From assembly GCA_963969495.1 (NCBI GenBank), contig OZ018322.1, forward strand, positions 157,944,848-158,008,847: a stretch of DNA of 64,000 bases. The letters run 5' to 3'. The notes under the pieces are model-generated. The model searched no databases, was not told the origin of the DNA, and worked only from the letters and a program-made list of their open reading frames with translations. Made by a program: the position numbers and the translations under genes. Each line of letters begins with the position of its first letter. The first letter of the stretch is position 1. Of this stretch, positions 1 through 11,755 are shown piece by piece. Origin of the DNA: Ceratothoa steindachneri. Lineage: Eukaryota; Arthropoda; Malacostraca; Isopoda; Cymothoidae.

Positions 1-420
1 AAGCTAGTGGTGAATGCGCTACTGACTCTAAACGCAGGAAACTACAACTGCTCAGTAAGGACAATATGCATGACCTACTTAAAGACCTCGATCTATAAAA
101 ATAAAAAGCCGTGGTTCTTTGATTGCGGCTGAAACAATCAAATTTACTGTAATATGGAATGTGGGTCACTAATACGACTCACAGACACAAGCAACTTGCG
201 TCATTCTACAAATGGACGGGAAAATCTTTTACTGTGACAACTATCATGTTCTGATGACAGATTTGCAAGACCTGCCCATATAGACAAGTAAAATGGAGGG
301 TTTTCATATATTCTAGAAAGAATAATATGTAATTTACTCTTATACACAATGGTAACCAGCTCCTTTCGGTTTATATTGCACATGTTTACGGCTGAAAGAA
401 AGCTAGGAGAACACGAAAAC
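1..420 (+). pseudogene. Orphan arthropod repeat-gene family, fragment (copy A)
   Basis: Reading through several stops and frame changes gives the middle of the same orphan family seen at four other places in this window. The recognisable parts are a basic KRRKLQLLSKDNMHDLLKDL stretch, then a WRVF segment and an LIHNGNQ segment. These match the family's LxDLVRDL, WRLF and LLHNGN blocks as I remember them from arthropod predicted proteins. The copy is cut off by the left edge of the window and has no usable frame. Nothing is known to me about the family's biochemical function. The ends are approximate. Confidence 0.5.
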
Positions 421-819
421 TCATTGCTACTATTAATTACACTAGTCAACAATGATTTTGCTAAGTGGGTATTAACTTGTGATTTATACTAAGTCGAGTA
501 TGCTGATTCCGAATAAACAATCAGAATTGTTCTAGCACATAAGGTTCTTGAGTTACATACATACTCGTTAGTTACACTTATGGGCAGTGTTGCTTCGGCT
601 ACCGTAGTCAGAGGATCTGTTGTGTGTGTTTAGTTACTGTGTTACACTCCTGTTTCATCACGTTTTCAAATTTAGCCATTATAGTGGTGGTGTTAAAACG
701 GTATTTACATACAGTGATTAATTGCATTTTCCTTTCAGATTTATCTCTCAGTTAATTTGTAAATGAAATAATATTGTACAAAAATATATAACAGAATATA
801 TACAAATTAAGTTGAAAAC
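421..819. other. AT-rich spacer
   Basis: No open frame, RNA gene or repeat recognised. It separates two same-strand fragments of the orphan family, so it may be decayed family or flanking sequence. Confidence 0.4.
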
Positions 820-2260
820 ATGAATCGGACAAGATGTATAAATAGCCCAGACAACTTTTGTTATATCGGTAGAAGCTATACTCCAAGCAACCAGCGGAAA
901 GATTTAGCTAAAAAAGTGAAAGCTGCATACAATTATTATTTTGGTTGTAAAGTTGGTGACCCAGGCAAGCCCTGGGCACCTCACAAATCTTGTACTGTGT
1001 ATTATACGGGGATCACGCAGTAATTAAATGACAAAAGAAAGGGTATGCCATTTCCTGTACCAATGGTGTGAAGTGAGCCAAAAAATCATGTTTTTGGTTG
1101 CTATTTTTGTAGAGGAGGATAACAATGACGATGAAATGTATGACAATGATTCTAAGGAAAAGAAGATCCAGTTGATAAATCAAGAAAGATTGAATGATTT
1201 TGTGAGGGATTTGTCATTGTCAAAGGAGAATGCAGAACTATTTGGCTCCAGACTACAGCAATGGAATCTTCTTGAGGACGGTTGAAAAATATCTACTTTC
1301 CGTAAACACCATGAAGCCTTAGCTGCCTTTTATTAAGAAGAGGATGCTACTTGTTTATGTATTGATTTTAATGGCCCCATGAATTAGCTAGGAAACAATC
1401 ATTTACCAGATGAATGAAGACTATTCATCGATGCGAGCATTGCTAGCCTCAAAGCTGTGTTGCTACACAATGGTAACAAAAACCTTCCATTCCTGTCGCA
1501 CTTATTGTTGGGATGATAGAAACATATGACTCAATGGAATTTACTTTGGAAGGTGTTCATTACTCGAATCATAAGTTAAGTATCTCTGGTGATCTATAGT
1601 TAATTTCTTTACTTTTTGGACTGCAGCTAGGATATACAGCCGTAGTTGCCCGATAAATTGTGAAGCACATGCCTTTGGTACATCCACAGAAGATCTACCT
1701 TCCACCACTTCATATAAAAATTGGCCTTATTACGAATTTTGTTAAGGCAATGGCCCATGATTCTGATGGATTCTAGTATGTATCTCAACTAGAAATATGG
1801 TGCAAAGAAAATCGATGCCAAACTTAAAGCTGGCATTTTTGTAGGGACAGAGATCAGAGACTTGATACGTGACAGGGAGTTCAGAAATGAACTAAATCCA
1901 CTTAAGTTGGCAGCATGGGATTCATTTTTCCTTGTAGTTCAGAAAATTCCTTGGTAATCTTAGGGCTGAAAACTATGAAGAACTAGTGGAAAAAATGCTA
2001 AAGGCCTATCAAAGAATGGGGTGTCGGATGGCTCTAAAGATGCATTTCTGCATACGCATCTAGGTTTCTTTCCATCTATTATGGGTGATATTAGTGACTA
2101 ATATGGGGAAATGTTCTACCGAGATATTGCAATGATGGAAAGTGGGTATCAACGCCACTTCAACGAAAACATGATGGGTGACTACTGCTAGTTCCTACAA
2201 CGGGAGGATCCTACATATATCCAAGTACAAGCGCAGGAGCAAGAGTCTCACACATTTTTA
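820..2260 (+). pseudogene. Orphan arthropod repeat-gene family, near full-length but broken (copy B)
   Basis: The copy starts with a good ATG and an N-terminal block containing CINSPDNFCYI and DPGKPWAPHKSCTV. It reaches a stop at 1021, then carries on in the same frame with GMPFPVPMV and GCYFCR, with TGA in place of the usual Trp codon. The usual middle block around an RPVPHS motif is missing, and the frame jumps to an acidic stretch plus LNDFVRDLSLSKENAEL. Further on come LPPLHIKIGL (about 1,690), an EELVEKMLKAYQ helix (about 1,990) and YRDIAMMESGYQ with MMGDYC (about 2,110-2,190). Order and spacing follow the family, which normally encodes roughly 400-500 residues. Conserved Cys pairs in CYFC and CTVC-like positions suggest a metal-binding N-terminal part, which is inference. 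There are many stops, so it is not functional. Confidence 0.65.
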
Positions 2261-2509
2261 AAGAAATTTATAGTTAGGTGAGTACTACATCTTATATGTA
2301 CTACATATCTTGTCTGCGTCTGCAAAGGGACGTACATAATGCCAAATAGGGTGCCTCGATTCCAAAACCTTTGGCCCAGAAGCGTCTCATTCTTCTCAAT
2401 CTCGTAATATTTATATCATTAATTGATCTAAGATGACAAAGTGAGCCATTTTGCCTAGTTGCATAACTGAGTACATATTTGGAATTAGCGCACCAAAATT
2501 AGTTAGTAA

Positions 2510-3225
2510 CAACAACACTTACTCAAGTTGCAGAAACAAATGTAACATTTTTGGCTAGTGTTATTAATCCCACCAAGGGGGCGATATGTGCAGACGTGAA
2601 AATAATTAGCCTACTCCTCAGTCATCAAAGTGGTTATACGAATCACATTTGCTTTCTCTGCAAACAAAATATCAGAGCTGATAAAAATCGCTACATGTAA
2701 ATTGAGTTGCCACCAAGATCTAATGATACCGCAGGTTTATCCAAGTGCATTCACAATTAGCTAGTCAATCCACAGCAAAATTCAAAATTGTGGTAACTGA
2801 ATTAAAAATTAAAGCCGGTTTATTGAAAATTCCTGAAGTTTTTTCACTCATTCATGAGGGTTAATTCTTAGAAGGGATAATTCTGGCCAAAAATATTGCT
2901 TGGCTTGCATTCAATGAAATCATACATAACTTCCTCAGCAATCACACAGTATGCCCCATGTTGCAGAGCTCCAAAGTCTTGGAGACATGATGCCCCCAAA
3001 TCCATGGCCTTCAATCTCAAATAGAAATTTTTTTCACCAATCTTCGCAAATATCAGCGACAAAGACAGAGAAAGATACTACCATGACATTGCAATGGAGA
3101 CAGATTACGTAGAATGCTTCATCCTCAACATGGGCGCTTACTGCTTGCCGTTGAAGCGTGCAACTGAATACAATCACAGCGGTAAAATCCAAAAGGAGAA
3201 AAAGTTTCGATTGAAATATTAAAAA
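2510..3225 (+). pseudogene. Orphan arthropod repeat-gene family, C-terminal fragment (copy C)
   Basis: A third same-strand copy, about 250 bases downstream of copy B. It shows ADVKIISLLL followed by GYTNHICFLC, the family's central block with its Cys pair. It then has a damaged stretch, and finally RERYYHDIAM and GAYCLPLKRA near 3,060-3,160, which match the family's C-terminal GERFHQDI and DYCWxLKR blocks. The N-terminal part is absent. Several stops and frameshifts are present. Whether A, B and C were tandem copies or separate insertions cannot be told. Confidence 0.55.
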
Positions 3226-4949
3226 AATTGATTAAGAAAGATATCATATGTATATAGTAAATTGATTTATTTGTGAGATTTTCAGGTCAAAAATAAATTC
3301 TGTATACACTTGATTGTTTATTTTCAACAAATGTTCAGAATACAATTTTAATAAACACAGCATGGACACTAATAGGTAAATCTATGAAACTTTACGTGAT
3401 AGAAAATAACTGATGGCTGATCCAAAATAATAGTTATTGGATTATTCAAAGTAATGACAAATCATTTCAAAACTAAAATCACTGTTGACCAGTGTAGTTA
3501 AAAGGTTTATAATTTGAAATTTATAGATAAGTAATAGGAAGTGAAATAAAAAATATGTAGTATTAATACCTGCAATGCATTTAAATAACTTTAATTCCTA
3601 CACGCCAAAAGCTATACTATCTTATTTTTTCACTGCACCATTCAAAAAAATGCACATCGTATCGATAAGAGGTTACCTGTAATTGCTTAAAAAATTAAAA
3701 CAATAGATAAATAAATATAGAGTATTAAAATAATTGAATCTCTTCATCAACCAATTATGGCCCAATTTGGGGCAAATGTTAAAATTATGAAAATTACAGA
3801 ATAAATAAAATATCCTCTCAACTTTTTGACTCCTCTAGCGTTTTCACCTTCTTCAAATTGTCTTTTCATGTTTATTATCGTGAGCTTTGAGCTTTTAAGT
3901 ATCTGTATGCAATTTAGCAAGGCCATTGAGTAAAAAGTGACCATCCAAAAATAGATTACATGTTCAGGGAAGTGAAACGGAATTTTCGGAATCTTTTGGG
4001 AATGAACGCAAAATTGAATAACCATATTATTATAGAAAGCTTGTATGTAAATATTTATTAGGCCAAAGAATGTTTATGGAATAAAATCACAAGAGAACTT
4101 TTTGAAAAACTGTTTTACATTTTAAATAACCGACCAACATGATTTAATAGAGTGTGCTTGAATTTGGATTGGGGATTGGAAAAATAAGTTCTTTTCAATC
4201 TCTGGACGAGCACCCCTCAAACTATTGAAATCTAAATGGTAATTTTGGCAAGGTGTTTCAAAAGTGGTATAATGTATTTTATCACCAAAACAGGACTAGG
4301 TAGCAATTCATTGTTCAAAGGCTAGGCCGACCACTCCCCTTCAAGTCAGTTTGGAAAAAAAAATCCATTCTAGCAGCCGCCAACAAATTCACAGCTCTTG
4401 AAAAAACCATAGGCATAATTTTAAGCTATTTGTAAAGAAACATGAAGACGAATAAAAGAAAAGAAACAGCAATTAAATACGTTGTTTAGTGCCTGAATGG
4501 TGTTATTCGGGGCGTTGGTGAAATTGGAATTTGTGAGCCGTGATGGTCTTTCTGTTTGAATTCGTGACTTTAACTCACAATTTCTTCTTTGTTGTTATTG
4601 TCACTGATCCCACTTGATTTTTCCTGTTGTGGTTTATTGAATGGGCTGGAGTAGGCCTATCAATGTTATTCTGAGGGAAGTCATGAACACTTTCTGTTCT
4701 TTCTGCACAGATGTCTTCATTTTTTCAGGTTAAATAAAAAAAGGACCTGCAGGGGTGGCTAAAATTTTCTTTTTCCTGATTGTCTTCGATTATGTAACTT
4801 TTTTTATCCTTTATTTTATATTTAAATTCTTGGCCTGACCCTCTTGCTTTGTTTATTGCTCACTAATTCTACCTTGGCACTATGTGTAAAGCTATTTGCT
4901 TTATAAGATCATCCCTGCTATTTTCATGTTCTTCACTTCTTAAGTATAT
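3226..4949. other. AT-rich sequence without recognised genes
   Basis: A 92-codon minus-strand frame at 3,747-4,025 has hydrophobic stretches but no recognisable family. It lies in very AT-rich sequence and is probably chance. The part from about 4,500 could be decayed 3' sequence of the LINE relic next to it. Nothing else is supported. Confidence 0.3.
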
Positions 4950-4982
4950 CATCTCCGTTTTTAGTGTTCTTAATTAGTTTGA

Positions 4983-5005
4983 TTTTTTTTTTTTGGGGGG
5001 GGGGG
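4983..5005. repeat. T12-G11 homopolymer tract
   Basis: Twelve T followed directly by eleven G on the plus strand. It is a simple-sequence tract inside a LINE relic. Its exact length is a likely place for assembly or sequencing error. Confidence 0.8.
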
Positions 5006-5439
5006 CTAGTTCCGCCTGGTAATATTGATTTCTATCTCCTTTTATCTTGTTCTTTTTTTTATCTGGGTGGTCGACGCATATTGTTGTTGTATTCGGTACT
5101 TTTCTTAGCGTCGTATCTCGAGTCTACTGGCAACATGGCACCCGTTAACGACTTCACCTCTTTATCTATCTTGAGTGAAGCTTTTGCCAAGTTTTAAGGA
5201 GACATGCATTCAAATATTTCTATATGTATATTCTCTATTCTGCTCTATGGTATTGCTTAATACCATGGACACTGCTTACAATTGATATCGGTTCCCATAT
5301 GGAATTGTAATGGCATATCGCAGCTGTGTAATACATGTCTAGTTTCGTAACGGTGTTTGCTGTAACATACGATTATGTAGGGTGATGTGGTTCCACTGTT
5401 TTTAAGATATTTTTGTCTAACGTCATTTCTAAGTTTATA

Positions 5440-5825
5440 TCCGCTTGCTGTATCCGCTTGCTTGTCTGAATATTGTTATGAAATTATGTACTAGAAAAAA
5501 ATATTTCCTTGTGGGTTCATATACCGTAAATTTGATCAATTGTGTTATTTGGATTTCTATTTTAATGGCTATATATGCATCGTCTGCAAGTGGTATTTCG
5601 GTTTCCTTAATGACATTTGATTTCTTTAGGTGTTTTGTTCTTTCTTTGTACTGTTGGGTTATTTGCTATGATGGTATAATTGTATATATTTAATGTATTT
5701 TGTTCATTACTTATACCATGTTCCGAGATGAGTACAATATGAGGATCGAACTTTCTGATGTCGTTTTCAATTGCCATTCCTTTAGTGATTCCTCCGTTCG
5801 TATTTATTTGCAGGATATGTAGTTT
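5440..5825 (-). pseudogene. Non-LTR retrotransposon apurinic-endonuclease relic
   Basis: The reverse strand from about 5,819 reads HILQINTNGG, then GMAIENDIRKFDPHIVLI and SEHGI. This is the N-terminal pattern of LINE apurinic-type endonucleases: the N of LQIN and the E of SEHG occupy the two early catalytic positions. After a frame change, about 5,505-5,600 reads IKIEIQITQLIKFTVYEP, resembling the strand before the YxPP motif. Later endonuclease motifs (GDxN, SDH) were not found, and no RT follows at the expected distance, so this is a 5' piece of a decayed element. The clade is not assigned. Confidence 0.5.
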
Positions 5826-5829
5826 TCTA

Positions 5830-6935
5830 TATCATTCGCTTCACATTTTCCCGTATTTGAATTCAGTAAAAGGTGGTTGGTAGGATGATAATTTTTCTTT
5901 TCTTTATTGAAGGTTTGTCACGTAGCTCTCCTTCCTGACTAGACTTATGATTAAATTTTCTATTTTCTTTTTTGCCTATTTGTAAGTATACAGTAAATCT
6001 TCCTTCGTTCAATAGTTTATCGACTAGTTTTTAATTTTCGTTGCTTTTGTAGACCCACTTGCACTTATTTTCTTTTAGTGCTTGATCAATATCTGCTTGC
6101 TTTCATTTCCTGGACAGTGGCACGGCGTCCTTTGCGAGGATCTTTATGTTGAGACTTTTAGCTTTGCACACCATTTCTTTTGGGGAGTGGGAGCTTCTGT
6201 ATATTTTAAATTGTTCTTCCTCCGTTTCACTTAAGTACGACGAGATTTCTTATTCGTTTTTCTTTCAGTGTTTGTTAATTTTTCTGGAGACCTATTTTTA
6301 GGTTGTTCTCCTTTTTCAGATATCCATTCTCAGTATAGCAGATTATTTACTATTTTCTGGGAACCACATTTCCTTTTTTTTCCTAGTAGGTCAGAGTCTA
6401 CTTCTTTAAGTATGCTTATGTCCATCCAAGATTTACTGAGCATTTAGAGAATCTTTTGATCTTGAGTCGCAAATTCTCCTAGCATTTAATCGAGTGCATA
6501 AGAATTGTATCAATTTGGAAATTTATATATAAATATCTATCTTTTTTAGCTGAAGTTTCCTTGTTAAAGGCCAGGAGTCAATTTGTGTTGATTCTATTTG
6601 ACATTTCACTGTTCGTGCACACTACTTTATATACATGACTGTTTAGTCCAAATTTTATTATCTGCTGCACTTGTATTACTTTATTATTTATTTCAAATTC
6701 ATTATGGTTCCTTAGCTGTTTTTTACCCGTATATCTACCGCCTTCTGCAAAAGAAGGATCTGTTCGCAATAATTTGAGATAAGAATGTTGGAATTTCCTG
6801 TATCTATGTTTGGGTTTCTATTCCTTCTTGAGCCACCAAAGTTTCTGCATCTTTTTCTTGGTGGCATAAAGGAATATACCTTGTAGTGTTGCTCGGAGTG
6901 GAATTCATTTATGCTATATTTTTCCTGGAGCACCT
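5830..6935 (-). other. Possible decayed LINE ORF1 region
   Basis: This stretch lies 5' of the endonuclease relic on the minus strand, where a LINE ORF1 would be. The strand reads as many short Lys/Asn/Arg-rich pieces, for example FEINNKVIQVQQIIKFGL near 6,650-6,700, without zinc knuckles or a long frame. The assignment rests only on position and basic composition. Confidence 0.2.
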
Positions 6936-8985
6936 AAGAGCTCACCTTTTTTCTTCCTCTCTCTATTATGATTTTCCTTTCTCTAAAAAAAAACAGTGTT
7001 CCAAATTTGTAGTCATCCTTTTCCTCTTGTTGGAAGTTTTCCCTATTTATTCATACTTTGTTTTACCTACAGATGTTAATTTTCACAATTTTCGACTATC
7101 CTACCGAAATAGGTCTATTGCTAATAGCAGTCGAACGTTAATTTTAGGTTATTGTTCGATAACCAACCCCTTTTTCTTGGACCCTAACAGACTCTTCTGC
7201 AGGAGTTTACTATTCCCACAACTTCTAACTGTATCTAAGACTGTGTAATTGGTCGAAATCGGCTCTGCTAGTGTGAAATAACGTGGGAGATTAAATCTTG
7301 GACGGAATACATGAATAATAGAAAAGTACTACCCATTTGAGGGCCTTAATTTATTCCTAGGGAACACTACTTCTCTCATTCAGCCAGGAAAAGGCAAATC
7401 TCTCCTATTCTTTTTTACTTGGTCTGAACGGACTCTTTTTAAAATACTATATTCAAAGCTGTAAAGTTATTTGAAAGAATACAACAAAAGAATGACTTCC
7501 ATCAATGCTCAGCTATGCAATGCAATTTGTAAATATAAAGATCAGAAGAGGCATTACTGCAAAAGACCACAAGATATCGGTTAGTAGAAGATGAAACGTT
7601 CAGAAAATCTTTAAAGGGGATATGAAGAGTTAAAATGTCGATGGCTAGACACCGATGGATGGTATTATTGTGACTGTAAGATAGTGAGTGGTTTTGAGTT
7701 GGAGAGGGGCGGCGGGAGGATGAAAAGTTGCTAGGTGTTTGCTAAGGGTAGTCTAGGGTAAATAGATATATTTATGCCCCTACCACGATTGGGAAAGTGA
7801 AAGAGATGAAGAGTCCTGCCTCCAACAGGTCACTGTAGAAACTTCCCACACTTTTTGTACTCAGCACGTTTGAACCTAGATAGAATTGTTTGGTTGGGAA
7901 GTTTAGACAAAGGATTCGCACAAGGTTTTAGTAGGAGAGAGAAAATGAAATTTCTAGACATAAAGTTTAATTAGTAGCCAGGATGAGTAACCTAAATAGT
8001 CCTAGGCAAATAAGAAATATTTCTAATGCCGAAACGACATCGGGCACCTGCTAATTATTGTGGATTCCGAACGACCCTAGAAAGTTTTAACTCTACTCAT
8101 TCTTACTTTTCAACGCCGAGGAAGATCCGACTTTTTCGCCTACGATTTGATTCTTATGTTTAATCTTATGTGTGTTATTTCATTCAATTTATTCCAACAA
8201 AAAAAGGTAATAATGAGATGTTAGGGTGATTAAAGGGACAAAGGAAAAAAAAATAGTGATAAAGTGTACCCGGTGAGCGGGCTTTCTCCTTTGGTACTTA
8301 TTGTTCATTATCTGTTTTGTTCAAGCAGTATCCTACTTTAGGATCTCTTTCTTTTGCTGTTTTTTTTTTTTTATGATAGTACGAGATCTTTTTATTTAAC
8401 TAATTATTTTCTACCAAAACGCGATCCTTTTTTAACCACCCTATCGAGATACAGGGTTTGCTCTTTTAAAACTTTAATGTCCTTATTTGAACATAGAGTC
8501 GGGCTCTGTATTCTTTGTGCTTTGAGTGTATCATTATGGACCTAAGGATCAAGACCTACCAAGGTCTTCCACGTGAGGATTTCATCCAGCGTGGCTCAGA
8601 TTTCTTGAATTATTCTGTAATTTCAATAGTAAAAAAATGACGCTCGGTTTGCTCGTGCTAGCTTACAGAGGTCTGGAACTATTGTCATCTTGCGTTAGTG
8701 ATAAAGAGAGGTCCCCTATTCTTCACTCATTACAACCTAGTCATGTTATCGCTTGATTTACTGTTAAGTGTTATGGCGGAACACACCAGTTTAGATCAAA
8801 CACGACCGGTGTATAAGCTTTTTGTTGTTGTTATTGGAGAGGTTTCGAATTGGGTTAATTTTGTCCCGATCGGGCCTGCTGATCCAAATATAGTGCTAAG
8901 ATGTCCCTTTATTACTTTAGTGGCTAGTCTAAAGTCAAGGACTGAAACACTTAAAAAATTGTCAATCTTGGTCTCGTCAATGTTG
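6936..8985. other. No recognised feature
   Basis: Two plus-strand frames (6,886-7,248 and 8,698-9,054, about 120 codons each) have no match I can name. They lie antisense to LINE-like sequence on the other strand. I treat them as chance frames. Confidence 0.3.
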
Positions 8986-8989
8986 AGAG

Positions 8990-10060
8990 GAACGGTCCGA
9001 TGTCGCCCGATCGACAATTCTGTAGATTTTGCTCGGTGTTTGCGGAAACCATGAAGTTATTCATTCTAAAAGATAATCGTAAGTTAGATAAGACATGAGC
9101 CTGCATTTGAGGACTTTCTCAAAAACCTTTCTAATATTCTTTAGTAAGGAGATAGGCTTAAGTTTTTTTACATGATTAGCCGGCTTTCTAGGGTTCAAGA
9201 TGAAAATCATATTTAAATTTTTTAGGCTTTCTTGGAAGTACCCCATTGCCAATAATGCATAAAGTAGATTCAGTAGTCTAGTTCAAAATCTTTCAGATGC
9301 TTCTTTCATATGCCGGAGGGTGTTTAGGATGAGACCATGACTCTATTGCAGAACGAGGTGATCGATATACACAATTTCACACTAATGACGGTCTGGCCTT
9401 CCTGTGAGTTGCCATGCCGTGGAGAGAGGCTCACAGTTTTGTATTGTAAGAACCTGTCCTTTCTCCTATTCATCTACTCGAGAACCATGTTCTCGTAGGC
9501 AAGATTGAAGTTTTCCTACTCCCTGTCAAGGATTTTAAAAAAATCCCTCAAGACTACTTGGAAGAGTTTCTCTTCTCACAATAAGCGGTCACCGTTATAT
9601 TGTTGTGATAGATTTTCCTTTGTCTGGGGTCTCTCCTATTCCTTTTAACCTGCTGATGGCCACCCAAAGGACTTAGGATTCTCATTAGTGTTTAACCTTT
9701 CTTTCAGACGCTCTCACTCCTACCTCAGTTCATGTGCTAGCTTGTTGTTCAGCTGTCTCCTGAGAATTTGAATGAGTTGAAAATCTATGATGTTTGTGTA
9801 GCCCATATCTATAATGCAGTTGTAGGTTGTAGTAATCTTTTGTTGAGCAGCACTCACACTTGTGTTAGGTTGGTTCTCGGCAGAGCTTTGAGTGATATAT
9901 ACGTGATGGCTATTAAGTTTACGCTAAAAATCCTGTTATTGATAGCAGACAGTTCTTCATCAAGATCTTTTGAAGATGCCCCAACAATTACAGGGAAATC
10001 TAGGAGGAACGCCTGCATTTATGCTTCTCGTTTTCCCTTAGAAAGAGATTTTTAGGTGAA
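8990..10060 (-). pseudogene. LINE reverse transcriptase N-terminal relic
   Basis: At 9,061-9,252 the minus strand reads MGYFQESLKNLNMIFI, then KPISLLKNIRKVFEKVLKCR and LMSYL. This is the conserved first RT block of non-LTR elements (GYFPxxWK, YRPISLLxxIxKIFEK, RLxxYL). Just downstream GFRKHRAKSTEL fits the FGFRxxRST block. Upstream (9,900-10,055) an Ala/Ile-rich segment fits the linker between endonuclease and RT. No catalytic F/YADD box was found, so the 3' part is lost. The mariner at 10.07 kb lies at its upstream edge, and an endonuclease tail on the same strand lies beyond it at 11.6 kb. The two LINE pieces may belong to one interrupted element. Confidence 0.55.
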
Positions 10061-10070
10061 ATAGTAGATA

Positions 10071-10884
10071 CGAAGGGCGTTCAATAAGTTTTACAATTCG
10101 GATATAAGGAAAAAAGATATGATGAAAAGTGCTTTATTATTTTTCAATATAACTACACTCGAATTCAATGCAATTGCGCCACTTGTCCCTTAGGCTTCGA
10201 ATTCCCGACAACCAGAAATCTTCCGACTGCTGTTCAATCCACTCATGTACGGTGAGCTGGAAATCTTCATCATCTTAAAACCGGCGTCCACGCAGTGCAA
10301 CCTTGAGATAGCGGAATAAAAAGTAGTGGCTAGGGGCCATATCTGGACTGTAGGGGGGATGGTTGAGCTCCTCGAATCCACACTCGCGCAGGGCAGCTTG
10401 TGCAACTCTGGCCTTGTAGAATTTGACGACGTTGAAGTCGATCATGGGGCGTGGATGATGTTGATAATACTTTAATGTGATATTCCAAGTTCTCGCTCGA
10501 TTTCTTTAACCTTCTACTGTTGATTTTGGAGGATCATCCTCTCCACACGGGCCATATTGTCCTCGTTGCTCACGGCTGACGGGCGTCCTGGACGGGGGTC
10601 ATCTTCAAGGGACTCATGACCATGGCGGAACTTCCAATTTCAGCGAGCAATGGTTGTCTAGGAAGGGGCGGTGTCGGTGTACACTGCAACCATGCGTTCA
10701 TGGATCTCTTTGTCATTCGTGCCTTCCTTGGGCAAAAATTTTATCACTACGTGGTGCTCAACCTTCTCCATTGTTAAAAAATTTGTGACTGACAATATGC
10801 GATCAGCTACTGCTTCTTAAATAGACTAGGTAGGAGCGTGCAGTTGCAAGTCCTGACTTGTCATAACTTTTCCTAACGCCCCCA
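10071..10884 (-). mobile_element. mariner element with internal deletion
   Basis: The left end begins after a TA at 10,069 with CGAAGGGCGTTCAATAAG. The right end, read in reverse complement, carries the matching GGGCGTTAGGAAAAGTTATG. The two share GGGCGTT and AAGTT blocks and most of the bases that follow, so they are imperfect terminal inverted repeats. The element is about 815 bp against roughly 1.3 kb for an intact mariner, because the middle of the transposase is missing. It lies between minus-strand LINE pieces, probably an insertion into an older LINE. Confidence 0.7.
10082..10771 (-). pseudogene. mariner transposase remnant
   Basis: The start Met at 10,771 opens MEKVEHHVVIKFLPKEGTND, a typical mariner N-terminus. 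A helix-turn-helix region follows with internal stops (WKFRHGHESLEDDPRPGRPS). The reading then jumps to RVAQAALRECGFEELNHPPY and SPDMAPSHYFLF. The block holding the first two catalytic aspartates is deleted. In the last box the third Asp of the D,D34D triad (PSD) has become His. The protein cannot be active. Family-level assignment is secure; the subfamily is not. Confidence 0.75.
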
Positions 10885-11605
10885 CAAACAGCCATCCCCC
10901 TGTTTTGCCCTACCGATTCGCAAAACCTATTGACCGCCGCTCGTAAATTCGGCTCAATTCGTTCTTAAGATATCCATTCTCAAAAAGAGATCTAGGGGGT
11001 TTTGCTTCATATTGTTTATCATCGCGTAGCCTTTTTCCTGCTCCAAACATTCTGGCCCCAGCGCTTGTTCCCGGGTACTCTTTAGAAACTAGGAGAACAT
11101 GTCAAAGATGTGCAAATAAAGTAGGTGGTGTGGTTCGTAGCTTGTGCCCATCTCAATGTCACCCAAGGAGCAACATATCATTTGACAGGAACGATTCGTC
11201 AATGGGTTTCCTGGGGCTGAACAGTGGATTTTTCTTGATTGTTATCATAACTCCGTCAAATTTTTCTCACGTAACGTGCCTTTGAAGTAGGTTGTACCCG
11301 AATATGTTCTGCCTGTCATCTGTATATGAAAAGGACCTTATATTCCGGCGCCAAGGTTCTCATGGGTGGGATCCAAGAAGGTGACTAGGAGGATTTTATT
11401 TTTAATTCGGAGAATGTTATTTGAACTTCCTTATTTACTTGGCTGGTTAATTTATCTAGATCTCCGACCATTCCCTCAATGTAGGTCACTTGCAAGGAAG
11501 CAAGGATGTAGGTGGAAAGGTGAGCTTTATAACTTTTTCAGTTTACTCGCTTATATCTCTTGTCTCTTGGGATTGGTTCTTGAATAGGATTAATTACTAC
11601 AGTCA
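10885..11605. other. Unassigned sequence between LINE pieces
   Basis: No motif recognised on either strand. If the LINE pieces at 9-10 kb and 11.6 kb are one element, this would be its decayed endonuclease-RT linker, but nothing in the sequence proves it. Confidence 0.3.
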
Positions 11606-11755
11606 TTATATAGCCTGGGGATTTCTTGAAATAAAAGGGCCTGGATCAATATTATAATTATAGGGAAACCTAGTGCTTGTGAAAACTATGCTAAGTTTTG
11701 TTGTTGTGGTTCTCTTTAAGTAGGTGGGTAACTCAGATCCTAGTCTTGCTATTAT
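11606..11755 (-). pseudogene. LINE endonuclease C-terminal relic
   Basis: The minus strand reads ARLGSELPTYLKRTTTTKLS, then IVFTSTRFPYNYNIDPGPF. This matches the end of LINE endonucleases (GPxxPTxxxxxxxSxPDIVxxNxxFxxNYxxxPGPLTSSDH). The terminal SDH motif is degraded to SRN. It is on the same strand as, and upstream of, the RT relic at 9-10 kb, as expected for one element split by the mariner. Confidence 0.5.

Noticed and set aside
6886..7248. 120-codon plus-strand frame with hydrophobic N-terminus
   Set aside because: No family motif, Phe/Leu-rich as expected from T-rich DNA, and adjacent to LINE relics on the other strand.
8698..9054. 118-codon plus-strand frame
   Set aside because: It overlaps the LINE RT relic read on the minus strand (GFRKHRAKSTEL), and no homologue is recognised.
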